Source of the DNA: RGIG990 sp045589455
Lineage (GTDB): Bacteria > Verrucomicrobiota > Kiritimatiellia > RFP12 > UBA3636
Length of the DNA stretch: 30,822 nt
Assembly: GCA_045589455.1 (NCBI GenBank)
Contig: JAZNPC010000056.1
Location: forward strand, 1-30,822
Reading direction: 5' to 3'
How positions within the stretch are numbered: position 1 is the stretch's first letter; every line of letters starts with the position of its first letter. Positions 8,780-17,469 of this stretch are shown in pieces. A program made the position numbers and the translations under genes. Below the pieces are notes generated by a model. The model did not search any database and was not told where the DNA came from. It worked only from the letters and a program-made list of their open reading frames with translations.

Positions 8780-10813
8780 TTAATTATTATCAATAGTTAA
8801 TTCAAAAGGACCACAAGGATAGCCGTTGTCTATTGAAATTAAATTACAATCAGGATAATCGTCCCAAGCATAACGCACTGTCTTTGGTGCTGACACATTT
8901 TCTGAGTAAATTTCAACAGTATTTGGCATTGCAGAGGAAATCACAGCGTTAGCCCAGTAATATACGCCATCCTCACCAGCAAGCTGGAAGCCTTTAAGCT
9001 CTGTTGCTGTCTCAGAAATACCTAGCTTTTCACAACTGAATTTAACAACAACTTTATCATTAACCATTGAAGCAAATTGTGGGTTTGGCCTTGTATCCTC
9101 AACACCTTCGATGCGATATGTCTTTATAGCAGCTAAATTTGCCAAGCGCTCACCAACTGTCTGCTTGTCTTTTGGATGAATATCAGCATGATTACCAACA
9201 TCAATTGTAACAATCGTACCAACATTTTCTAAATTCTTTTCCAAATTGAACTGCATCCAACGGAAGCGTGCCCAAGCACTATCAAACACCTCCTCGTGTG
9301 TGCCCATAAATGCAGCTAGCTGGACAACATAAATTGGGAAGTCACCTCCCGTAAAATTATGCCTCCAATCTTTTATCATTGCATCAAAAAATTTCGTATA
9401 ACCATATGGGTTATGAACATTTGAGCAGCCCTGATACCAAATCGCACCCTTTACTGTCATTGGGATCAATGGTGACATCATACCATAATAGCATGCTGAA
9501 TATGAATATGGGCTTACATTATCAAAATCTGGTGGGCGATTTTTATAATCAACCTTGCTTGCCTTATAGCTCCACTCTTTTTCTGCCAATGGAATTGTTA
9601 CTACTTTACTTCCATTATAAAGCTTTAAACAAATATCGTCTGCAACAACATCGTGGAAGCCACCACCTCCGCCACCATCTGTTACACAAATAGTAATAAT
9701 ATTTAAACCCTCAACAAAAACCTCTGCTGGCTTATCTATTGTGTAATTTCTTTGTTGTCTCCAGCCTTTGGTTTCACCAACAATCTTTCCATTTACAATG
9801 GTTTTCTCATCATCATCAATTTGCCCTAAATGAAGGGTTGCCTTTGTTGCATTTTTAATGAGCTCTTCCGAAAGCTCAAAAGATCTCATAAAGCAGGCAT
9901 GACCATCAAACTCTTTATCAATTAGTGTTTCAAAAGGTGTTATCAAAGCAGTTGTTGGCCAGCTGGAAAAATCATAGCGTGCATCTAGCTTTTCCACTCC
10001 TTCAACACCAAATACGTTCTCAAAGGAATTTGCTTCAATCCAATCCTGGAGAATTTGCTTCCAAGAGCCATCATGAAATGTTTTTACATAGGCCTCTCTC
10101 TTCTCAAGATTTTTAGCGACCCACTCTTGTCCTTCTATTGTTGAAATAAATTCAGCAGAGAGCCATGTTTCAATATTTGTTCCACTCCAGGTAGAATCTA
10201 CAAGACCTAGAGGCACCTCGCCATTTAAATACTCATTTAAAGAGACGCCAAAGAAATAACCTACAGCAGAAAACTGCTTTGCATTTTCTGGTGTACAAAG
10301 CTTCCACTCTGCAGTAAAACTATCAAGTGGGATAACAGAGGTTTTATTAGGCACATTAAGCATACGGATTGTGCTACAGGAATTTGTTTCCATCAGCTCT
10401 TTGCCTCGAGTTAATCCCCAAGAGTAACTCATTTCCATATTTGATTGACCAGAGCAAATCCATACATCACCAAAATATACATCTGTGATTTCTGTAGAAA
10501 GTTTGCAACGTAAATCTGTTACACGGATCGTGTAAGGTCCTCCGGCAGGATATTCGCGAGGTGTTGTTGTCTCCCACCTACCATTTTCTGATGCAGTTGT
10601 TTCAATTTCATCAACTTTGCCAGCAGCAGAAATAACCTCTACGAGGATTTTTGAATTTGCTGTAGCCTTACCCCAAAGGGAAGATTTCATTTCACGCTGA
10701 ATTACAGCATGATTAGAAAATGGAGAAGCAAAACTTGGATGCCTAATTTCGTCCTGAGCTATTGCTCCTAAGCATAGTGTTGCACAGAGTGCTATAAGAT
10801 TTAATTTTTTCAT
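8780..10813 (-). CDS. Secreted sialate O-acetylesterase family protein (SGNH fold)
   Basis: The 677-residue product has a signal peptide (MKKLNLIALCATLCLGAIAQ). The esterase core is split: GDVWICSGQSNMEMS (115-129) carries the nucleophile Ser124, GAIWYQGCSNV is at 456-466, and DIHPKDKQ (544-551) supplies the catalytic His. A beta-sandwich domain of about 130 residues (roughly 285-420, FMRSFELSEELIKNATKATL) is inserted, as in 9-O-acetylesterase relatives. The family normally has WYQGExN; here the Glu is Cys464. It should remove O-acetyl groups from sialic acids or plant/host glycans in the periplasm or outside the cell. It begins 33 nt after lpxL with no visible Shine-Dalgarno, so it probably belongs to the rsfS-lpxL transcript and is ended by the hairpin at 8724-8768. 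Confidence 0.88.
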   Translation of the reverse strand: MKKLNLIALCATLCLGAIAQDEIRHPSFASPFSNHAVIQREMKSSLWGKATANSKILVEVISAAGKVDEIETTASENGRWETTTPREYPAGGPYTIRVTDLRCKLSTEITDVYFGDVWICSGQSNMEMSYSWGLTRGKELMETNSCSTIRMLNVPNKTSVIPLDSFTAEWKLCTPENAKQFSAVGYFFGVSLNEYLNGEVPLGLVDSTWSGTNIETWLSAEFISTIEGQEWVAKNLEKREAYVKTFHDGSWKQILQDWIEANSFENVFGVEGVEKLDARYDFSSWPTTALITPFETLIDKEFDGHACFMRSFELSEELIKNATKATLHLGQIDDDEKTIVNGKIVGETKGWRQQRNYTIDKPAEVFVEGLNIITICVTDGGGGGGFHDVVADDICLKLYNGSKVVTIPLAEKEWSYKASKVDYKNRPPDFDNVSPYSYSACYYGMMSPLIPMTVKGAIWYQGCSNVHNPYGYTKFFDAMIKDWRHNFTGGDFPIYVVQLAAFMGTHEEVFDSAWARFRWMQFNLEKNLENVGTIVTIDVGNHADIHPKDKQTVGERLANLAAIKTYRIEGVEDTRPNPQFASMVNDKVVVKFSCEKLGISETATELKGFQLAGEDGVYYWANAVISSAMPNTVEIYSENVSAPKTVRYAWDDYPDCNLISIDNGYPCGPFELTIDNN

Positions 10814-10846
10814 AATATTTTTGTTTGTGTTGTTAATAAAAGTTGA

Positions 10847-11782
10847 TTATTTGGAAGCGGGTTCAACGGGATCTAATACCCACCGCTTATTATACCAAAA
10901 CCATTGCTCTGGATGTGTCTGAATCTCTTTGTCTATAATGGCAATCACTTCATGCGTCAAGCGGACAACATCCTCCTGTTTATCCAGCTGCATATTTGGA
11001 TATATAGGATTAAACAATTTAATTTCAAATCGTTTCCAACCTACTCGATGGATTATTGTTGGAATAATTGGCACCTCAGCTGCTCTAGAAAACACAGCCA
11101 TACCCCTAGCAAGATTTGCTTCTCCGCCAAGAAATGGTGTCATAATATCTGGTGTAAAGCAGCGTGTATCTGGTAAAATTGCAAAAATCTCCCCATTTCT
11201 TAAGCGTGTTCTAATCTGAGCAGCGGTATTTGTTCTTCTTTCAAGAATTGCCATCCCATGCCCGCTCCTCATTTCGTTCATCAGCTTATTCATCAATGGA
11301 TTGTGCTGTTTACCAGCAACACTAAAGATTGGCAAACCAGTAAGATAAACAGCAGAGCCAGTCAAATCCCAGTTGCCCATATGTGGAAGAGCGAGAATTA
11401 CACCGCGGTTATTCCCAGCATCATCCATACATTTTTTGATTTGCCCTATACTTTCCTCAACATTTGGCATGATTTTATGAATAAATGCCAAATCTGTCTT
11501 TTTTATACGAAGCATTTCAACTAGGTTAAAGGCAGTGTTTCGCAAAGAAATCCATGCAATACGTTTTGCTTGGCGGTCTTTTACTTTATCACCCAAAACA
11601 AGCTTGATACGGCGAACTGCCTCCTTCACACGCTTATGCATAATCCATGATGCAATTCTGGCAAGACTCGCTGCTATTGCTAAGGATACCGTATATGGCA
11701 AAAAGCAGAATAACGCGCCGAAAAACTTTACTGCACGATATTCTGCCTTATATTTTGCTTTAATTTTTGGTGAATCGCTCAT
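10847..11782 (-). CDS. LpxL/HtrB-type lipid A lysophospholipid acyltransferase
   Basis: The 311-residue protein has a hydrophobic N-terminal segment (FFGALFCFLPYTVSLAIAASL, 20-40) that anchors it to the inner membrane and the HX4D catalytic motif HMGNWD (His134, Asp139). Later blocks typical of the family follow: AILPDTRCFTPDIMTPFLGGEANLARG and the C-terminal EIQTHPEQWFWYNKRW. It adds a secondary acyl chain to Kdo-lipid A, which implies an LPS-bearing outer membrane. Its ATG shares a base with the rsfS stop (TAATG), so the two are translationally coupled. Whether it is the lauroyl- or myristoyl-type enzyme cannot be told. Confidence 0.92.
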   Translation of the reverse strand: MSDSPKIKAKYKAEYRAVKFFGALFCFLPYTVSLAIAASLARIASWIMHKRVKEAVRRIKLVLGDKVKDRQAKRIAWISLRNTAFNLVEMLRIKKTDLAFIHKIMPNVEESIGQIKKCMDDAGNNRGVILALPHMGNWDLTGSAVYLTGLPIFSVAGKQHNPLMNKLMNEMRSGHGMAILERRTNTAAQIRTRLRNGEIFAILPDTRCFTPDIMTPFLGGEANLARGMAVFSRAAEVPIIPTIIHRVGWKRFEIKLFNPIYPNMQLDKQEDVVRLTHEVIAIIDKEIQTHPEQWFWYNKRWVLDPVEPASK

Positions 11783-12117
11783 TATTTCTCTACAGGGGGG
11801 TTACGCCATAGCTCTTCAATATCATAATATTCGCGAGCTTCTGGTAGGAAAATATGAGCAATTACATCACCAAAATCCACCACAATCCATGCACTTTCCG
11901 CATCGCCTGAGACGCGGGCAGATACTTTAGCTCTAGTCTTAACTTCTCTTTCTATTGAGGCGCTTAATGCCTGTAGATGTGGAGTAGATGTGGCGGAGGC
12001 AATTACATAAAAATCGGTCAAACCTGAGATGCCACGAACATCGTATGAAGCAATTTGCTCTGCCTTACGATCATCTAGGTTTTGTAGGATTATGTCTGTT
12101 AATTCTTGTGAGTTAAT
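11782..12117 (-). CDS. rsfS: Ribosomal silencing factor RsfS, with apparent AUU start
   Basis: RsfS binds uL14 on the large subunit and blocks subunit joining under starvation. The family core DVRGISGLTDFYVIASATS and the C-terminal segment IVVDFGDVIAHIFLPEAREYYDIEELW are clear. The first canonical start codon in frame is TTG at 12021, but that would cut off the conserved DVRG strand and the N-terminal helix. The frame stays open upstream and continues as INSQELTDIILQNLDDRKAE to an ATT at 12117, exactly 6 nt after a perfect GGAGG (12128-12124). No ATG, GTG or TTG is in frame there. With AUU the protein is 111 residues, the usual size. It overlaps lpxL by one base. Confidence 0.87.
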   Translation of the reverse strand: MNSQELTDIILQNLDDRKAEQIASYDVRGISGLTDFYVIASATSTPHLQALSASIEREVKTRAKVSARVSGDAESAWIVVDFGDVIAHIFLPEAREYYDIEELWRNPPVEK

Positions 12118-12174
12118 AACACACCTCCATTGGTTTGTAATGTGATTTTATACTTTATTTAATAAGTATTGCTT

Positions 12175-12203
12175 ATTTTATCATTGATAGCGCCGTAAAT
12201 CAA
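12175..12203 (-). promoter_or_regulatory. Sigma-70-like promoter of the rsfS-lpxL-esterase operon
   Basis: TTGATT (12203-12198), 17 bp, TAAAAT (12180-12175) on the minus strand. The predicted leader is about 50 nt and ends in the GGAGG of rsfS. Confidence 0.65.
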
Positions 12204-12496
12204 CCTAATTTGCGAAATATGCAAAACAATGCGTGTGCGTGATGCACGTGACGCCAAAGGGACGTAGAGACGCAACCTCGCACTTTTAGCACATGGGTTG
12301 CCCCCACACTAGCGCTTGTAAGTTGGCCTTGCGACAACGAGAGCAAGACCATGTCCAACGTCAAGCGCTAGTGTAGTGCGCTACGCACACACACAATCAA
12401 TCCTGCCAATCATGCAAAATCCTGCATATCCTGTTCCTGCGCGAGAGCGCACTCGCGCGCTCCGCGCGCCAAACCCACCATTCTAGCCTACGGCAT
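12204..12496. other. GC-rich, hairpin-dense non-coding block
   Basis: No plausible gene. The stretch holds several inverted repeats: GCAACC/GGTTGC (12272-12301), a long nested stem-loop (12306-12374), GTGCG-CTA-CGCAC near 12376-12388, GCGCGAG/CTCGCGC (12439-12458) and GCGCGC-TCC-GCGCGC (12455-12469). Between them lie ATCCTG-type short repeats (about 12400-12436). The segment CGTGATGCACGTGA near 12239 also occurs, slightly changed, near 25914. Confidence 0.6.
12306..12374. repeat. Long nested inverted repeat
   Basis: The arms ACACTAGCGCTTG (12306-12318) and CAAGCGCTAGTGT (12362-12374) are perfect over 13 bp. Inside, GTTGG/CCAAC and CTTGC/GCAAG add two nested 5-bp stems. No T-run follows on either strand, so it is not an ordinary terminator. 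It may be a REP-like or MITE-like element or a structured RNA. Confidence 0.65.
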
Positions 12497-12523
12497 AAAA
12501 AAAGGGGCTGCCGAAGCAGCCCC
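12497..12523 (-). terminator. Rho-independent terminator after the 1385-aa secreted protein gene
   Basis: GGGGCTGC-TTCG-GCAGCCCC followed by seven Ts on the minus strand, starting 5 nt after the stop codon. Confidence 0.93.
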
Positions 12524-12528
12524 TGTTT

Positions 12529-15500
12529 TTATTTAACAAATAGTATTGTTCCGGCAGCAAAGCCCTCGTAGCAGCCAATGTCAACATTGGCTCCAATTAG
12601 GCGAAGCTGCTCGCCAGAGAGATCATACTGTGGCATGCCTTCATAATTTAATCCGGCACCAGCTAGCTTACCACCTGTTCTTGGACGATAATTGCCTGTA
12701 GCATAGTTGCTGAAGAATTCTTCTGCTGTGCCAACAATTGTATTCTCTGGGAAGCCCAAATCTGTAATATCACCATCAACAGCACCATTTATGAAGTTTG
12801 CAACATTTCCTGTTGGCAAGCATACAGCTCCATCAATAGTATTGGTTACTCCCGTAATTACAACATTCTCCGCCCTTGCTGAACCAGATAAACGTAAGGC
12901 AGACCATGTTGAACAAAATTCATTTGTCTTTGAAAGGCTGCCATCAACAATTGTACAATTTCGCATAACGGAATTTCCCTGCAAGTGAATTAGAGCAACA
13001 GTAGAGGTTTGCGGATTATCCTCAAAGAGACAATTCTCTACTCTACTATCTCCTTTTGCATGTAGAACACCAGATCTATTAGCCTCCCAACTTGCAGATC
13101 CTGCTATTGTTCTGCATTGACGGAAAACCGTATGTGTGACTAAGCCATTGTGCAAGTATCCACCTCCAGGAAATGCATTACTTTGTGAGGAAGTGCTTGC
13201 TTCTACAACACAATTAGAAACCGTGCCACCATTTGCCTCTATTAAGAAACTTCCACCATAGACATAGCTGCCACAAACGGATCCATTTCTCATTGTCAAA
13301 TTTGCCACAAGAGCGTCTTTATTATTTATCCTAAAAATACGTCTTTCGCCATTTTGTGCAGTTCCTTGATACTTATTGGAAATCACCACATGAGAAGGAT
13401 CTGTTCCCATTCCAAAAACATGGGTTGAATTTGTTAAAACAATATTACCATCTATTGTATATAATCCGTCTTCCACATATATTGTATTTATTTCGGTCTG
13501 TGGATATTTATCTAAAATTTCAATAGCCGCTGTAATTGTCTTGAGAGCTGTTTCAATTGTTAGACCATCATTTTCATCATTACCTGTTGTGCTTACATAA
13601 CGTGTACGATAATTACCGGGAGCATTTAATACACTCATCTCTGCAGAAATCTCGCCTGCAAATGAAATAGTACTTCCTGTTAGTGTTATGCTTAGAGATT
13701 TATCCTCATTAACGGCTTCTGTAGGTATAGGATTTATTTCTATATCAACGTAGCTTGCACCATCAGGAATTGTCACTGATGTTATAATATTTTCTGCAGC
13801 ACCAAGCTCAATTGCTTCACCAGATAGTGCAACATCAAAGGTTAAATCTCCAACAGTTGAAGAAGGGTCACGAGAAATACGGAATACACCTGCAGAGTTA
13901 ATTATTTCACTTGCATCGGAAAGCTTCTCAATGGTTATCTCTCCACTATAGATATTATACGGAGAATCTATACGCTTTGAACCTGTTCCATTGTCATTAA
14001 ACGCAATAACTCCAAAGGAATATGTTGCTCCTTCTGGTAGCTCTGGTGTTTCCTCAAGAACAATTGGAGAAGCCATATCAGATGTAACATCTGCTAGCTT
14101 ATTAGTGAATTCCACTCCTGTTTCCAAGTTCTTGTAAACAGCAAATACAGAGCCATTTCCTGCCTCTATTGTTGTTGAGAACTTAAAGCTAGAACCTGTC
14201 CAGCTACAGCTTGGGTATCCAACAATTGTTGGCTGTGATGGATCAACTGTTGAAACTGAGGAATACACAAATTTATCTTTATTAGACATTGCAGCATATT
14301 CTGCAGCAACAAATGCTGCGTCTGGGGCACCCGGTCTTAAACGTAGTTCATCAACCCAGCCATTCCATGCACAATCTCCAGCAACATCCCCATAGCCAGC
14401 AACATTATTACCTATTGCTATTGGAGCATTATTATCCTTAACAGCTGTAATTGGAATGGTTTTAACAAGTTTTCCATTTTGATAAGTGTGTAAGCTAGAA
14501 CCTGCATATACAAATGTCAAATAAGACCATTCATATAGACTATTAGGCAAGTTAAAAGTTCCTGTGGCACCGCTTTGAGAGCCACGAGGATCAATCTTTG
14601 AACCAGTACCATTGTTAACAGACACCTCAATTGCATATCCATTATTTGGTGTTCCAGAATTATCAGCCTTCAATCGTTTATAAATAACGTGGTCATAGTA
14701 AATATTCTGGCTGCCATGCTTAAACCATCCTGAAATTGAAAATTCTGAGCCTAAATCAACAGGAGAATTTTCTCCACTGTCTGGAATAAAAACACCACCA
14801 TAGGTTTGTTCTGTTGAACCCATATTAGCATCAACAATTCTAACTGCTTTACCAAATACACCCTCTTCACCTGCCTTAGAAACAGCAGCCTTTTCAGCAT
14901 CGATTCCAGCTACAGTTGTTGAGTTAGGATATGAACCATAGGTGCTTGCATTATTTGTTTCATTTAAATGCCATACTCCTACATAATCATCCCATACATA
15001 CTCACTATTAAGTATATCATTGTTAAATGAGCCACCATAACGAACTGTTATTATTGCATTATTTTCAAGAGATAGAACCTTCACCCAAATTAATGATTCT
15101 CCTTCCTCGTCCCATGTGTCAATTTCATAAGGTAGAAGATTTTCATTTATATCAACAATTTCAAAATGCTTATCAATTACATCCTCGTACTTAAACCCAG
15201 AAATATTTTCCTCTGAGAGGCGAAGCAAAACTGGAATATTTTCTGAAGGCTCACCATCATAAGCTATTTTTACTGTAATAGCCTTATAGTTACCTGTTGG
15301 TGCAAAGGCTCTAGTAATTACAAAGCTTATTGGTGCAAAAATGACATCAATTACTTTTCCGTTTTTCTCTATAGACATCTTGATTTGAGCGGTGTAATCA
15401 CCAGGAGCAAGATCAGAAATGGTTACAGAATATTTGCCACCAGTAGTTGTACCCAATTCTTTTTCTATCAAACCTTCATCATTGGTGCGACCATAAAGGA

Positions 15501-16686
15501 GAGATACAGAAGCAACAGAAGTTCCTGACTCATAATTTTTATCAATTTCATAGGAGATTGATACGGTATTATCATTTACAAATGAATAAGACATTGAAGA
15601 AACTTTATAGTCAAAAAGATTTTCTACTTTTCCATAAGAAACGAATGTATCTACAGAAATTGCAGAATCATATTCTGCCTTAATCCAATCAGCAGAAGCT
15701 ACACCATTATAGAAGCGAATCTCATCCATGTCACCAACATAGCCATCTTTTGCCGAGTCGGCATAATTTCCTATAGCCCAATATGTTTCACCTGGGTCAA
15801 TTTGACTTAGACCATTTTCATTTGAATAAATATTTTCTCCATTAAAATATGAATTAATCTTTGTATCATCATATGAGAATGCAAGATGACCCCAAACACC
15901 ATTTTGTAGGGCACCAGCATTTTTTTTACCTTGATGAGTGCCTGAAACAGCTAAAGAAAAATAAGTTCCGGCTTCCACGATGGCCAAAAATCCACTTGCT
16001 GCCCATGTTGACTTATTAGCAGCCACAATAACGGTTCCTGAACTACTGCGCTTAAACCAGCCAGAGAATGAAACTACATTATTTGTGGACATAGCACCAG
16101 TAGTAACAGGATTTAGGAATTGAACACCTTTACTATTTTTAGGCTTATACATAGCACCAGCAACAACATTATCGCCAGTATTAAAGCCATTTACGCTATT
16201 AGTAACAACCGTTGGAGAATTACCTGTTGAGTCAAAAATCTTTTCACCGCCATGGAATACAGCAGCATAAGCGCTCCAAACATCTGTTGGATCATTTTCA
16301 GGAAGCTCAATAGGAAGAGCCAAGCCCAAATACATTTTGAAGGATGTATTTGTACCGCTCAAAGTAGGGAGCTTAACCCAAATATATGATTCCCCTTCTG
16401 GGTTCCATAACTCAATTTCGTGTGGAATTATATTCCCATTTGCATCAGCAAAGCGAATATCCGAAGCATCTGCTTTGCATAATTCATAAGAGAAATTTGG
16501 AACTGTTTCCTCTGAAAGCTTCACAAGCACTGGGAAATAGTGGAGCACTGTAGTTCCTGTGTAGCCAGGAACTGTAATATCAATAGAGTAGAGAAAATCT
16601 TCTTTATTAATTGTTTCTGCATTAGCGAATACAGCAAAAACTGATGATACTAAAAACAAAGCTAATAACTTGAGTGATTTATTCAT
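12529..16686 (-). CDS. Giant secreted protein: duplicated DUF2341-LamG modules, Calx-beta and beta-helix domains
   Basis: The 1385-residue protein begins with a signal peptide (cleavage expected after ANA, residue 23). A DUF2341-like domain (about 45-120, FPVLVKLSEE, then EGESYIWVKLPTLSG) is followed by a LamG/concanavalin-like domain (about 140-345). This pair is repeated near 465-555 (IPVLLRLSEE, EGESLIWVKVLSL) and 565-800. Residues about 930-1030 are Calx-beta-like (FRISRDPSSTVGDLTFDVAL), and about 1035-1330 form a DUF1565/right-handed beta-helix (YVSTTGNDENDGLTIETALKTITAAI). The C-terminus has the NVDIGCYEG motif often seen at the end of such proteins. No PEP-CTERM or LPXTG anchor is visible. 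A carbohydrate-binding surface or extracellular protein is likely; substrate unknown. Confidence 0.9.
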   Translation of the reverse strand: MNKSLKLLALFLVSSVFAVFANAETINKEDFLYSIDITVPGYTGTTVLHYFPVLVKLSEETVPNFSYELCKADASDIRFADANGNIIPHEIELWNPEGESYIWVKLPTLSGTNTSFKMYLGLALPIELPENDPTDVWSAYAAVFHGGEKIFDSTGNSPTVVTNSVNGFNTGDNVVAGAMYKPKNSKGVQFLNPVTTGAMSTNNVVSFSGWFKRSSSGTVIVAANKSTWAASGFLAIVEAGTYFSLAVSGTHQGKKNAGALQNGVWGHLAFSYDDTKINSYFNGENIYSNENGLSQIDPGETYWAIGNYADSAKDGYVGDMDEIRFYNGVASADWIKAEYDSAISVDTFVSYGKVENLFDYKVSSMSYSFVNDNTVSISYEIDKNYESGTSVASVSLLYGRTNDEGLIEKELGTTTGGKYSVTISDLAPGDYTAQIKMSIEKNGKVIDVIFAPISFVITRAFAPTGNYKAITVKIAYDGEPSENIPVLLRLSEENISGFKYEDVIDKHFEIVDINENLLPYEIDTWDEEGESLIWVKVLSLENNAIITVRYGGSFNNDILNSEYVWDDYVGVWHLNETNNASTYGSYPNSTTVAGIDAEKAAVSKAGEEGVFGKAVRIVDANMGSTEQTYGGVFIPDSGENSPVDLGSEFSISGWFKHGSQNIYYDHVIYKRLKADNSGTPNNGYAIEVSVNNGTGSKIDPRGSQSGATGTFNLPNSLYEWSYLTFVYAGSSLHTYQNGKLVKTIPITAVKDNNAPIAIGNNVAGYGDVAGDCAWNGWVDELRLRPGAPDAAFVAAEYAAMSNKDKFVYSSVSTVDPSQPTIVGYPSCSWTGSSFKFSTTIEAGNGSVFAVYKNLETGVEFTNKLADVTSDMASPIVLEETPELPEGATYSFGVIAFNDNGTGSKRIDSPYNIYSGEITIEKLSDASEIINSAGVFRISRDPSSTVGDLTFDVALSGEAIELGAAENIITSVTIPDGASYVDIEINPIPTEAVNEDKSLSITLTGSTISFAGEISAEMSVLNAPGNYRTRYVSTTGNDENDGLTIETALKTITAAIEILDKYPQTEINTIYVEDGLYTIDGNIVLTNSTHVFGMGTDPSHVVISNKYQGTAQNGERRIFRINNKDALVANLTMRNGSVCGSYVYGGSFLIEANGGTVSNCVVEASTSSQSNAFPGGGYLHNGLVTHTVFRQCRTIAGSASWEANRSGVLHAKGDSRVENCLFEDNPQTSTVALIHLQGNSVMRNCTIVDGSLSKTNEFCSTWSALRLSGSARAENVVITGVTNTIDGAVCLPTGNVANFINGAVDGDITDLGFPENTIVGTAEEFFSNYATGNYRPRTGGKLAGAGLNYEGMPQYDLSGEQLRLIGANVDIGCYEGFAAGTILFVK

Positions 16687-16763
16687 AATACACCTTTTTC
16701 ATTTAAGGGTTGACTTTTTTTGATTAAGCAATCTATACAAAGCCTGAAATTGATTGTATTTAG

Positions 16764-16793
16764 ATAATACCAAAATAAGTAAAACTAGGTCAA
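16764..16793 (-). promoter_or_regulatory. Sigma-70-like promoter of the 1385-aa secreted protein gene
   Basis: TTGACC (16793-16788), 18 bp, TATTAT (16769-16764) on the minus strand; leader of about 70 nt, with AAGG 6 nt before the ATG. Confidence 0.72.
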
Positions 16794-16831
16794 GAATTTA
16801 TGCAAAAAAATACACGGCTCACGCGGATAGG

Positions 16832-17331
16832 CACGGATGAGTTTGAAACCACGAATAAACACGAATGTACGCGAATTGGTTGTGATGGGCGCTGGCGCTG
16901 GGGCCTGCGGCGCAAACACGGAGAAAACGGAGAATCGGAGGCACGGAGAATTGATAAAAAGCGCTGGCGCTTGGGGTTCTGGGATATCGGAGTAGCGTGC
17001 TTTAGCGCGCATTGTGCAATAGCACATTTCAAAAACACGGATGGACACGGATTTACACGGATGAGTTTGAAACCACGAATAAACACGAATGTACGCGAAT
17101 TGGTTGTGATGGGCGCTGGCGCTGGAGCCTGCGGCGCAAACACGGAGAAAACGGAGACTCGGAGGCACGGAGAATTGATAAAAAGCGCTGGCGCTTGGGG
17201 TTCTGGGATATCGGAGCAGCGTGCTTTAGCGCGCATTGTGCAACAGCACATTTCAAAAACACGGATGGACACGGATTTACACGGATGAGTTCTGGGATAT
17301 CGGAGCAGCGTGCTTTAGCGCGCAGTGTGGA
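16832..17331. repeat. Tandem intergenic repeat, 224-bp period (two full copies plus an internally deleted third)
   Basis: Copy 1 (16832-17055) and copy 2 (17056-17279) differ at about four positions by eye. Copy 3 starts at 17280 in phase but jumps from GATGAGTT to CTGGGATATCGG and fades out after about 50 nt. Each unit is made of modules: CACGGATGAGTTTGAAACC, CACGAAT runs, GGCGCTGGCGCTGG, CACGGAGAAAACGGAGA, TTCTGGGATATCGGAG, and two small hairpins (GCGTGC-TTTA-GCGCGC and TGTGC-AATA-GCACA). The period is not a multiple of three and both strands are open by chance, so ORFs here are not real genes. Confidence 0.9.
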
Positions 17332-17460
17332 AGGTGTGATGGGAAGCGCGGGAGGAGCACCAAGGGAACAATTCAACAATCAACAGCCAACCGCCAACGA
17401 TACAACAACTAACAAACAAAACACGCCGTAGCATCCGACCAAATCTGGTGAATCCTGTCA
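17332..17460. repeat. Degenerate repeat tail after the 224-bp array
   Basis: CA-rich sequence with CAACAATCAACAG, ACGATACAACAAC, CGCCGTAGCA and GTGAATCCTGTCAAAGAA blocks. Related blocks in a similar order occur near 26033-26096, and part of them near 28480-28506. No gene or clear terminator for dus is visible. Confidence 0.6.
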
Positions 17461-17469
17461 AAGAAAGCT

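Noticed and set aside
11782..12021. RsfS starting at TTG 12021
   Set aside because: This start removes the conserved DVRG segment and has no Shine-Dalgarno sequence; the open frame continues to ATT 12117 behind GGAGG.
12115..12132. ATG at about 12131 as the rsfS start with a frameshift
   Set aside because: ATG GAG GTG TGT TAT TAA is another frame that stops after five codons; the ATT start needs no frameshift.
12204..12496. tmRNA, RNase P RNA or SRP RNA gene
   Set aside because: None of the conserved sequence blocks of these RNAs can be seen in this hairpin-rich region.
16832..17331. CRISPR-like array
   Set aside because: The repeated unit is 224 bp with no unique spacers, and no cas gene is present.
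16785..17431. Several overlapping ORFs of 108-162 codons on both strands
   Set aside because: They lie wholly inside the tandem mosaic repeat, are repeated with it in shifted frames, and lack ribosome sites and recognisable domains.
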